This document shows positions 9,240 through 20,400 of a stretch of 64,000 nucleotides of DNA, piece by piece. Within the stretch, counting starts at the first letter, position 1. The number at the start of each line of letters is the position of its first letter. A program made the position numbers and the translations under genes. Source of the stretch: Diplolepis rosae. Its lineage: Eukaryota; Arthropoda; Insecta; Hymenoptera; Diplolepididae. The stretch is from contig JAPYXD010000704.1 of NCBI GenBank assembly GCA_030998225.1, forward strand, positions 15,781,501 through 15,845,500. Reading direction: 5' to 3'. Under the pieces are notes generated by a model. The model did not search any database. It was not told the DNA's origin and worked only from the letters and a program-made list of their open reading frames with translations.

Positions 9240-11550
9240 TATCTCTTTTTTTTAATTTTGAGTACACCTACACGGAGAAAAATAATTCCAAAAACTTTGA
9301 GCAAAGTTGGGACATATGGACAAGTTTGAGATTATTCAATATTATTGTAATAATTTGTGACATAAATTTTAAAACTGAAGTCTACATTTTTACAGTTAAC
9401 TGAAATGTAACGTGATTTTAGTTTTAATTTAAAAACTTGTTTCAAGCAGGAAAGAAACAAGTTTCCTGATTCTCGTAACTTTCAAGGAGGGAATACCAAG
9501 TAAATGGTTCAAAAAATTGGTTTTTTTTTGCCAACATGATTTTATTGCAGAACTATTCAAGAATATTTCTGTAAAGTTTCCTAGAATTGGAGGAGGTATA
9601 CATATTTTTGTCTACCGCTGCGCCCGGCCCTTGTTCTCATAGCAAAACTTTAAATGCGTTTTCCCGAAAATCATGTTTTTAAAAGGGCGTCCCCAATAGT
9701 TGCAAAAAAACCGCTCGACCGATTGTCCTAACATTTTTACCAGATATGTAAAACACTTCAGTCTAGTATCTGACGTTCTCCTTTTTTCCAAAAAAAATTT
9801 TTATTAACAATGTTTTATAAAAAAAAAACTTGTAAAAAATCGACTTTTTTAGTTTCTACGCTACTGCCAAAAAATTTTTTTTTCAAGAAACCAAAAAACA
9901 GTAGGGATGATTAAAACGCAATTGCGAAACTAATTTGTTATAACTTTTTTGTTATAGGATGACTTGCTGAGTCTGTATCAGGGATACCGTTCATCTTTGC
10001 CCCGAACGCAGACGCGAATTCACGCACTTATATTTTTTAACTAGGCCGGACTTTCAGACTAGAAATTTTTTTATTTCATTTTAGTAATAAAATACTGCAT
10101 TAATCGCGCGGTCACACGCTCCGTTTGAGAGATAGAAAGAGAGTGCACGATAGTCCTCTCTCAGCGTTCCCGCGCACAGTGGGAGAAATCACGAAAAACA
10201 TGGCCAAAAATAGAAGCTATTTGTTAGTAGACTTGGAATTTCACAGTATAGGGTTTTCAGGGTCGCTGATAACGAATTTGAAGTCAATTTTCTGAAAAAT
10301 AAAATGGCAGATTTTGAATGTCGGACATTTTTTTGGAAAACCTATTCGATATTAATAAAAATGACAACAAAGTGGTTTTTGGGTCACTGATATCGAATTT
10401 AACGTTAACTTTTCGAAAAGCGAAATGGCGGATCCAAAATGGTGGATATTTTATCGATAAACTTGATCAATTCAAAAGAAAATGAATTGATGTATACCAA
10501 TCCATTGTTAAATTATAAAAGTTTGAAAACTTTATTATAGATAATTTAATGGGACACCCGTTAGATAAAATCATTTTCGTCATGAACACCTAGTATATGA
10601 AAGGGTCAGGTAGATTTTGGGCCTTTTTTTTGTATTTTACGTCAAGCTCAAGCGCCTCTGACGCTTGAAGATTGATACATGAACGCGCGATCCTATGCTA
10701 CTCTGAATTTATCATAGCGTATTACAACGAAAGGTGGAAAAATCTGATCAATTTCTTTGTTAATTCTCAAAATACGCGATACTGACTACACTCACAACTA
10801 TAGAGCACAGCCCGATCTCCTGGAATCACAACTTTTTCGATAATAAAACATACATATATATACTAAATATTACAATTATTTGAGACAGTTGTTTAATTTG
10901 ATATTTAGATATATTTTAACATGTTTAGTATACAAATGTAATACATAAAATTATTCGATTTACCTCCAGGAACACTTTCTATCTCGGAAACATTAAATCA
11001 CACGCTTCAAAATCGGTATCTAATAAGATTATTAATGCGCGTTCTTAATGACATGAAAAAAGACAGCGCAGGCTTCGCTGACAGCTGCAAGTTTTAGCTG
11101 CTCCTGAGAAGCAGGTATGAGAGATGACCCTCTGTCCTTTCACAAAACTATGCAGTAGCTCCATCTTTTGATAAATTATAATTACTACGTCAATCGGATG
11201 ATTTTCGTTTTTTGGATTTTGGCCAGGTTTTTCGTGACTCTACTACTGTGCCGCGGCGAAATGCTATAAGTAGGATTATATGCGCTACGTAGCCCAATTT
11301 ACAAGAAGAGTTTTCTTCAGAAAATGATTTTGTTTTTTATGTGTTATATCCGATAACAATGTCGTCGATTTCGATAAAGAAACATTTTAAGGGTTGCCAC
11401 AGGATAGCTTTTCGTATGAAAAAAAATCATTCATATGGGGATAATTTAATAGCCAGTAAACCCCGTTCAGAAATCGGGAGACACGTGTAGTGCTACAAAA
11501 AAGAGACGGTTTAGAGGAGGCAACCTTATTTTTATAAACGTAGAATTTTT
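9240..11550. other. non-coding, corresponds to the first intron of copy 1
   Basis: AT-rich sequence begins with a block (TTGGGACATATGGACAA) shared with the first intron of copy 2. Near 10250-10450 are two diverged copies of a repeat containing GGGTC(G/A)CTGATA and AAAATGGC. No gene is seen. Confidence 0.5.
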
Positions 11551-11551
11551 T

Positions 11552-12056
11552 TGCGCGTCGCGTGTATAAGTTTCATTCTTTAACTCGATGATGACAATAA
11601 ATTTTTAAAAAAAATCCAGAGGACACTAAGGCTGCCGATTCTCTCTTCTAATTGAGAATTGGCAACCCATTACCATTTTCCAAAATTAATTGTAAACGAC
11701 TTTTGGACGGAGTATAATACTTTAACTACGTCGTCCCAAAATTTAAAAAAAAATGAGCTGTTAATTAATTTTTTCAAATGTTCAATTAGACCGCTACACA
11801 AAAGAGACAGTTTTGCGCGTCGCGTGTATAAGTTTCATGCCTTAACTCGATGATGACAATAAATGAAAAAAAAAATCCGCAGAACACTGAGGCTGCCGAT
11901 TCTCTCTTCAAATTGAGGATTGGCTACCCATTACCATTTTTGCAGATTAATTGTAAACGACTTTTGGACGGAGTATAATACTTTAACTACGTCGTCCCAA
12001 AATTTAAAAAAAAATGAGCTGTTAATTAATTTTTTCAAATGTTCAATTAGACCGTC
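11552..12056. repeat. 262-bp direct tandem duplication
   Basis: TGCGCGTCGCGTGTATAAG occurs at 11552 and again at 11814. The two units stay alignable to TTCAATTAGACCG, with long identical stretches such as the block around GACGGAGTATAATAC. Confidence 0.85.
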
Positions 12057-12945
12057 GGGAAAAATCGAGGTGGCAACCTTGTTGTTTAAACATTGAAGGC
12101 AATATATCTATTAATCATTTCGCCAATTTAGCTTCAACAGAATATGCACGTATTTTCTTGTTGGCTCCTAGACTTATACTAATTATTGCATTTTATAACA
12201 TAAAACATTGTAAATTTTTGCCCATTCCTTGAAAGATCTCATTTCTTTCTATCTTCACAAATAATAATAATAAGATATAATTTTTTTTAAATATGTTTTT
12301 AGTGAAAAATACTATGTTGGTGCTAGATGAAATGACCCGGAAGTAACATGATGAAAATTTGGTGTGAAATGCGCGATCCTTAGGATTTCTGTATGAAGGT
12401 ACAAATTCTAAACCCACCGGTGGCATAGCCTTAGTAGAATCAGAGCTAGTCCTAACTGATGGTTCTTGTGTCCCTGAGGATACTAATCTTTCTAAAATCT
12501 ATATTTTATTCAGAGTGGTTGAAGACTATACGTCTACTGACGTCGCGTTCTTGATAGAGCGTACTAAAAAACCGACCGTGTTAATATTGTAATCATTTTA
12601 GTAAGTACTTTCATGCAAACGCAAGGCTTCATACATCAGTTGATTAAATAGTTTTAAATGAAATTATATTATTTTATTTTAGATGAATAAAGAAGCAGCA
12701 TTAAGGCCGGAGTATATCGATACGACTAAGTTATTATTCTACAAACCCAAGAATAAAGATACAGTTACACATGTAGCATGGGACAAGGTATAAACATGCA
12801 TTAAATTAAAATTTTTGTTCACATAATATCACATATCAACGAGTTGAAGCCGAGAGTTACTGAACGACATTTCTTTGCTTGTGAACAGCTGCTTCATAGA
12901 CAGAATCAGAATGGGCTTTTACATAGCAAAGTTGTACATCTAATA

Positions 12946-12975
12946 CCAGGTCTAGAAGTATGAAACCGGAATTTT
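12946..12975. repeat. solo mariner terminal repeat
   Basis: The sequence CCAGGTCTAGAAGTATGAAA, preceded by TA, is a diverged copy of the end of the elements at 5839 and 60565. No partner end is found nearby. Confidence 0.55.
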
Positions 12976-13063
12976 TTTGTAAAATTTACACGTCTGTTGT
13001 ATGAAAATGATGATGAAACATCAGGAACATTCCAGGAACGTTCAAAAGGAATGTTGAGAGAAC

Positions 13064-13255
13064 TTTTCGCAGTAACATTAAGAGAACATTTGCAAAGAAC
13101 GTTCCTGGAACCTTCTATAGGAACGTTCAGAGAGTATTTGTAACGAACGTTCGCAGAAATTTTCGCAATAACATTAAGGGAATATTCGCAGAGAACGTCC
13201 TGGAACCTTCCATAGGAACGTTCAGAGAGCATTTCTTGCGAACCTGCCTTGAGGT
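13064..13255. repeat. 96-bp tandem repeat rich in GAAnnTTC
   Basis: TTTTCGCA(G/A)TAACATTAAG(A/G)G starts at 13064 and 13160. The units and the flanking 40 bp contain many GAACGTTC and GGAACxTTC palindromes. Confidence 0.7.
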
Positions 13256-13268
13256 AGAAATCAGTTAA

Positions 13269-13792
13269 GGTGGCTTGATCGTTTAGTGTCGTATGAAGTG
13301 AGGGGCACCGTGGGGGCACGTGTTACATGAATGCTCATTGATACTTATTTTTTTAATAATCATATGTATTATAGTAACATCTGAGTAGAAGGGTAAGAAA
13401 TCGCGGAAATGTCCCCGGAAAAAAGCGATAGTAAAAAATTATTAGTTTCACCCCGAGGCGATTTCTATATTCTGTACCTATTTCGCAATTTTCTCTTGAT
13501 TGAAGTCGTTATCCCTTTGTTTTTATAATACTAATAGATTCCTCGAAATCGAAAGTACTAGTATATATTTAATTTATGGGGACTTGTGATTTTTTACGGA
13601 GTTTCGCCGATTTTGACGAGGAATCCCATAAGACTACGTGTTAAACTGACGTTTTTTCGGTAGCGATTTTTTCAGCAATGACATCGTCAACCACAGTATT
13701 TCTTTTTTCCGTATGAATCTAGCATATTTTATTAAGATAATCTCTAAGTTTCAGAGCAGTCTATAATTTTTTTCAAAAACGATCAAGCCACC
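13269..13792. mobile_element. TTAA-flanked element, 524 bp
   Basis: The inverted ends GGTGGCTTGATCGTTT and AAACGATCAAGCCACC lie between TTAA at 13265-13268 and 13793-13796. There is no coding capacity. Confidence 0.8.
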
Positions 13793-13796
13793 TTAA

Positions 13797-14278
13797 GAGG
13801 GTATTCTAGTCTAGAGGCGTTTTTTGACGGTCAATAAAAAAAAGCAATCAAATTTTTAACCATCCATTTTTTTATCATTTATTTATTTATATTTTAAAAC
13901 TTCACAAAAAAATGTTTATAAAAAAATATATATTTCGAAAATTTACACGCTCTTGAAGTAGAGGGAGAAAAAAAAAGATCGTGTCCATCTTGTACAGAAT
14001 ATCATAAAAAATAAAAATTTTTGTCATTTTTCAGATTCCAATTGATGCAGCTTACGCAATCATGCACACCGTTTGGAGCCTCTTGTGAAAATATAGTTAC
14101 TTTGCCGCCGTTAAAGTCCGCCATTTTGTAACAAGTGCCAAATTTGACTGTGATTTTTAGATATATAAAGTATAGATAATATATCGTGAAAATTTGAAAA
14201 AGATCTGTCGAATAGTTTTTATTTTATAACCTTAAATAAATAGTATTCATTTTTGGTCATTTACATGAGTCTCCCCTC
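13797..14278. mobile_element. second TTAA-flanked element abutting the first, 482 bp
   Basis: The ends GAGGG and CCCCTC lie between TTAA at 13793-13796, shared with the previous element, and TTAA at 14279-14282. End identity is short, so this call is weaker than its neighbour. Confidence 0.5.
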
Positions 14279-14354
14279 TTAAGTGTGAACAACATATTAT
14301 TTTTGAATGATAGATAGAGGGAGAAGGGGGGGGGGGGGGTATATGTACGGAGCG

Positions 14355-14363
14355 TATATATAG
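14355..14363 (+). promoter_or_regulatory. probable TATA box of copy 2
   Basis: TATATATAG lies about 115 bp before the start codon. The flanking sequence from about 14340 to the start codon is alignable with that upstream of copy 1 (9035-9170), where the box is degenerate. Confidence 0.4.
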
Positions 14364-14477
14364 AGTCAGATTTCTGTAAAGGTACAGTGACTAATAATAA
14401 AATTGTATTTACGCAAATATACACATTCTGAACTAAAGTTATATTCCAGCACACGAAGTTTTCATAAACCGACAAAA

Positions 14478-17400
14478 ATGAAGTGTGAGAATCTTATACT
14501 ACTCATTGCGATGTTATCTAGCGCTAAATCTATGGAAGGTATTTAATAATCTTTTTCTTTCAAATTTTGAGTACACCGGCACAAAGCAAAATAGTTGGAG
14601 AAACGTCACATAAATTTTTTGCAAAGCTGGGACATATGGACAAATTAGAGATTATTTAATATTGTTGTAATAATTTTTGATGTACATTTTGAAAACTGAC
14701 TCTACATTTTCAAAGTCTGCCAAACTGTAATGCATTCTTCAATATTGGGTACGTCACAAATTATTACATAAATATTAATATAATAAATAATTAATTCAAA
14801 CCGGTATTGATGAACCGTTTATTTTCTCTATTTGAAATGAACTCCAACTTGCCCATGTCCCAACTTTGTTAAAAGTTGAATAAAGTTTCTTGAACTATCT
14901 TTCTCCGTATAGAAAAAACGAAATAAGTCAATTGAACAATTCTTTCACTTGAATACACTGAGAAAAATGGATTCTAAAATTTAATATCCAGGTCCAGTGA
15001 CTATGGGACAGCTATTTCGATTATAAATACTATAATCTAGATTATAAGAAGTATAATCCATATTATAAGTGACATAACCTACAATTTTTTCTGTATTCTA
15101 AAATCATACCGCTTATAATCGAGATTATAGCTTTTATAATTTAAATGGCTGTCCTATAGTCACTGTACCTGGATATTACATTTTATAATCCATTTTTCTC
15201 CGTGTAGACGACAAAAAATGTAATTTAAAATTCATAGAGATATTTTCAGCAATATTATATGTTAAATTTATTTGTCGTAACTCTGGTGATATCTGTTTCT
15301 TTAAAATTTTTAATTATTTAAAACCATTTGATGGGAGCAGCAAATGAATGTTAGGGCATACGTTTACGAGAACTTTCTCTGCACCAATCAAAGCAAAACA
15401 CGATTCTGTCCTTATTACGCAATTTATAATTGAATGGCTCCATCCAATTAGGGGACATAGATTCTGAATTAGGGTAGGAATTTCTTTAAATGTATTTTTG
15501 AATATTTGTAAATATGTTTAAATATGTGTACTGTAAAATAAAAATGCTTTTCGCGGTCTTTCCTTAATGCCATGGGCCAAGCAGGTCACATGACAAAAAT
15601 TATTTGTTAATCCAACCACGTAAGATCACATTTAATGTTTATAAAATATCTTGCTCAAAATTCGATAAATGTATTTTCTGAAATTTACATTTTGTCTGAG
15701 GCTGCGACTGTTTGACCGACGCAGTAAAGTTAACCGAGCCACGAGCGTTGACGCGCTACATCAGTGTTCCCAGAACGTGGATCCTAGCGGCCCCCACCAT
15801 TGACCCGTGTGGATCCTCACACAAGCAGACACGGCGTGTTGGTGTGTTTCCGCTTCCTCGCTTAGATTCCACGACGCTGTCGAGCTAAGATCGAGAATTA
15901 TTTTGTAATAGTTAATTTGGCATGGGGTCAGTTTTGTTGCGGATTTTTTTATGTGATAAAACACATAAAAAATTATTGTGGGTCAATAAAACAATGAACA
16001 TGTACGGAAATATGTCACGATATAATCGAGAATTATGTTTCTTTCGACTTCGTGTGAAAGTAGCGCAGAGCAGACGAAAAATTCAAAATGACAGAATATA
16101 TAATTTAAGATATTACCCTTATTTTTTAGATATTTTCAAAAACATTCATCTAAAATGAATATCTAAATATATATTTTTTTTTCAAATTTTAGAATGATTT
16201 AAACACTTAAAAATCATTTTCTAGTGGAATTTAAAATCAATAAATATTTAAAGTTTCAAAACAAAATATTAATTTAAATATTTTTTATCTTTGTAAATAT
16301 ACTGTTTCGATTAGAGAATGACGTGGAGAATATTTTATTTCAAGATATGATAAAACATGAGATTTAATTTTAAAAAATGGAATGTTTGAATATTCAAACA
16401 ATACGTCAATTATATCTAAATTTAAATACGAAATTATACAGGAGGGCTTTTCTGATATAAGGCGACATTGAAAAAAATTTCATTCACATGAAACACTTCA
16501 AAAAGTTTTTGAAATACATAATACTTTTTGAATTTGAATTACATTATGTAACTGTGAATAAAAGGTTTCAGTATTTAAAAAAACAAAATTATATCTAAAT
16601 TTGCATACAAAAACACACCTTGCAATTTCTCTAACATTAAATAAAATTGAAAAATATGTCTCTCGAATAAAATTTTATGTATAATACGTAACTTCTTTTA
16701 CATGACAATTACAATATATACACTACCTTCGGAAATTACAGGTTCCCCTGTAGTTTTAGCTATAATTGAAGTGTCTTAATTTTCATATTAACAAGTCATG
16801 TAAAAAATGTTACGTATTTTAAAATTATTTTCCAATTATTTTATTATTATATTTGTCAATTTTGCTCTATACCGAAGAAAGTTATTGTGCGATTCCATGT
16901 GATAATTTAGGTATAGGGGAGAAGCGGCGAAATTGGCGCGTCGTCTAAATTGGCGCACCCTATTTTTCAGAAAATGATAACATAACCAAAAATAAAAATA
17001 GTTCTATCGTGTGCATTCTTGTATGATATGTATTTGATAGAAAACATTATAAAAATCTAATTGCTTAATACAGTTTTATTGCGATTAATCGTTTTTTGGC
17101 ATAATGGTTATGTTCGAAGCCATTGAGTTAAATCGTTAAATAATAGTAATTCAAGGTGAATTAGATTAATGCAACGATTTTATAATCTTTGATATTTAAT
17201 CTTACGATTAGGATAGAATATTTATATGAAAAAATAAGCATTTTACGTAAAAAGTATTTAATTAATGATCGATACACTTGCGGCAAAATTGGCGCATACG
17301 AGATTCAAATCAGAGGCGAAGTTGGCACACGTGTTGTGTTTCTGGAAACCGGTGACTGAAGTCAAGTGCTCGGATGTTTATGATTGAAAATATAAAGAAG

Positions 17401-20400
17401 ATAGTAAGTACACAATTATTAATATATAGATATATACATTTGTATGTTGCTGGACTTTTCTGCTAATCTTTTTCTTAAGATTTTTTGTGACATGGGAGGT
17501 AATGTGGTTCGCAAAACTGATGTAACGACTTTGTAAGGTTATATTCATTTGAACAATCAGTGGTTAAATTTTTTTTTTTAAGTTTGAGGTATTAAGGCAT
17601 TTTAAAAGCGATTTTTAATAATTAATTTGCAGTCTGACAGTGTTTTGAAAGTTTTCTCGATTTTAAGATGTGAAAGCAATGTAAGTAAAAAATTTGTATT
17701 TTTGATTGATTGTTTCTATTATTTATAAGTCTTCTAAAGTTAATAATTGTATATACTTCTGATTACAAATTCAAATAATTCTCTATAAAAATGATTTCAA
17801 TTTGAATATTCACTTAAATATCCACAATTTCCAGTATTTTATTGTACAAATATAAAATATATTTTAACTTTGGCTGGTTTATGTGAATAAAGGTATAAAA
17901 AACTTCACATATCTTGATATACTATCTCAAATTTAGTTTCAAATTATAACTACCTCTTTTCATCAACCTTTGCTACTGAAATGTAATTCTAAATCTATGA
18001 AAATATAACTAATACGTGGCAAGAGAAGATTATAATATTAGTGCGTCAATTTACCCGACATGGCGGGTAAATTGACGCAGGTGCAGTCCTTCGGAAATCT
18101 GAATAAAAACCTGGTTTAATAATTTTCAATGCAATCTTTACCTATTGGAAAGTATGGAAAAGATATCCAGCTATTAAATAAATATTTTTTTATACTTTTT
18201 AGTCATATACTTTCTTTTTAAACTCGCACTTTCTATTAGGTGCGCCAATTTCGCCGCTTCTTCCCTACTTTATGTATTTTTTGAATATTCAAACCCTACA
18301 TATACACCTATATACTTAAATTCTCATGTAAAAATGTAACGTATTTTATAAATTTTTTCCAAATTATTATACTCCATAGTAATGGTTTGTCTAATTAACT
18401 TCACACCAAATGAATCTCAATGTGCAAATTCGTATGCGAATTCAGACATAATTTATGCTTTTTTTGATTTTCAAACTCTTTCTTTACATATCTTACACTA
18501 CTATTGGAAGTTAAAGGTTCACCTATTGATGTAGCTACTGTTACAGTAACTCAATTTTTATATTAAAAGCTTAAATGAATTTCCCTGATGCATGAATAAA
18601 AATTAATACAATTTTGCTTTTAATAAGCCCAAGTTAAAAGTAAAATATTAATTTTGTAAAAATATATTAAAAAAGACTTCAAATTACGATCTTTTTTGAA
18701 TAATATTAATAATTTTTAAAAGTAATTAATATTCTAAAAACTTTTTAGTATCATTTTTAATGTAAGTCTTTCATAACATTTTTGCTAACTAATTAAGATA
18801 TTTTTAGAATTATTTTCCTGGATAATTACTTTAATTTATCTAATAGCAAGGAGATAGAAAGTGGCACCCCAAGTATACAAGGTATAGACCGAAATAGAGA
18901 AAAGGGTATTCGAAGAATGTACCAGGGGTGTTAGTTGAAGTTTGCCGGTTTTTTCAATAAAGAAAACACTTAAGTCTCAAGGGAATCACAAAAAAAATTT
19001 ATTGAAAGTATTAACCATTGGATTCTACACATTTTGCCCATATTTCAGGCAAATCTTTTTCTCTTTCAAGGCAAACCATTCGACGAGCCATTGTTCGACT
19101 TCTTCAAAATTGGCGAAGTGCTGCTCTGCGAGTGAGTGTCCGATCGATGCGAAAAGGTGATAGTCGGACGGGGCGAGGTCTGGAGAGTACGGCGGGTGTG
19201 ATAATATTTCCCAATTCAATGCTTTTAATGTGTTCTTCACCACTTTAGCGGTATGAGACGGTGCGTTGTCATGTTGTAGGATAACTTTGCCATGTCTTCG
19301 GGCCCATTCCGGCCGTTTTTCGATCAACGCAGGATTCAAATTGATAATTTGTTGTCGGTAGCGATCCGTATTCACCGTCTCACCAGGTTTTAATAATTTG
19401 AAGTACACCACACCACACTGGTCCCACCAAACACAGAGTATTGTCTTACGGCCAAAGCGATTTGGCCTTGGAGTCGATGGGCCGTCCTCACCAGGTGAAA
19501 GCCATGATTTTTTCCGCTTCGGGTTCTCGAAATAAATCCATTTTTCGTCCCCCGTGACAATTCGATGCAGAAAAGATTTCCTTTCGAACCGTTGAAGCAG
19601 CATTTCACACATGGTTTTTCGATTTTCCATTTGTCTATCGTTCAGTCGGTGTGGTACCCATTTTCCATACTTTTCGATTTTTCCCATGGCTTTTAAACGT
19701 TGGCAAATTGCTCCTCGGGTCACATTTAGTGTTTGTGCCAATTGTTGTTGCGATTGGGTTGGGTCTTCATCCAATAACGCCTGCAATTCCTCGTCTTCCA
19801 ACTTTTTCGCTGCACCAGGATGTTCATTGTCTGTTAAATCGAAATCTCCACTTTTAAATTGACGAAACCATGTCTCACATGTTCTAATCACTGGAGCAAG
19901 TTCACCATAAGTTTCTACCAGCAATCGATGAGCTTCAACTGCTTTTTTCTTTTGATGAAATAAGAAAAGCAACGAATGCCGCAAATGCGATTTACTTGGA
20001 ACAAAACTCGACATATTCACTGAGGTAAACAACTATGATGCTATTATTTTGGCAGAATGTAATTGTGTATTTTTGAAGGTTATTGTCCATAGAAAAATAT
20101 GACATAGATGCCAAATCATAGAAATGTATACATATCTCTAGCGACATCTATGAGTAAAACCGGCAAATTTCAACTAACACCCCTGGTATTGATCTTGGAT
20201 TAACGAAGGAATAGAAAAAGTTAGATGGGGATAGTCGAGGAATATACATGGATAATGAAATGTGTCTTATAAATAACATCGACATTTTTCACAGTTATCT
20301 CATGTTCTACCTTAGCTGAGTAGACTAAGCGTTTGGCAATATATCGATGCGTGCTTGGTTAGGGTTCGAGTCTCGATAAATGATGATTTTTCAGTGTTAT

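Larger units (their letters stand above)
9171..12787 (+). pseudogene. serine-protease-homologue family, copy 1 (pseudogene)
   Basis: Three exons align with copy 2. Exon 1 (9171-9231) begins MKCES, encodes a hydrophobic signal peptide, and ends in phase 1 before GT. Exon 2 (12303-12600) follows TTTTTAG and is one base shorter than in copy 2. It has stops at 12344-12346 and 12365-12367, and a frameshift before its GTAAGT donor. Its first conserved Cys is Gly (PTGGIAL for PTCGVAL). Exon 3 (12683-12787) is open for 35 codons, ends THVAWDK and keeps splice signals. No homologues of exons 4 and 5 are seen before copy 2 begins, so the copy is truncated as well. Dead gene; the lesions are read directly. 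Confidence 0.75.

Noticed and set aside
13020..13255. CRISPR-like array
   Set aside because: The repeats are contiguous 96-bp units without spacers, in eukaryotic DNA.
14329..14340. Poly-G run, and similar runs near 3860 and 49921
   Set aside because: Simple homopolymers with no further structure.
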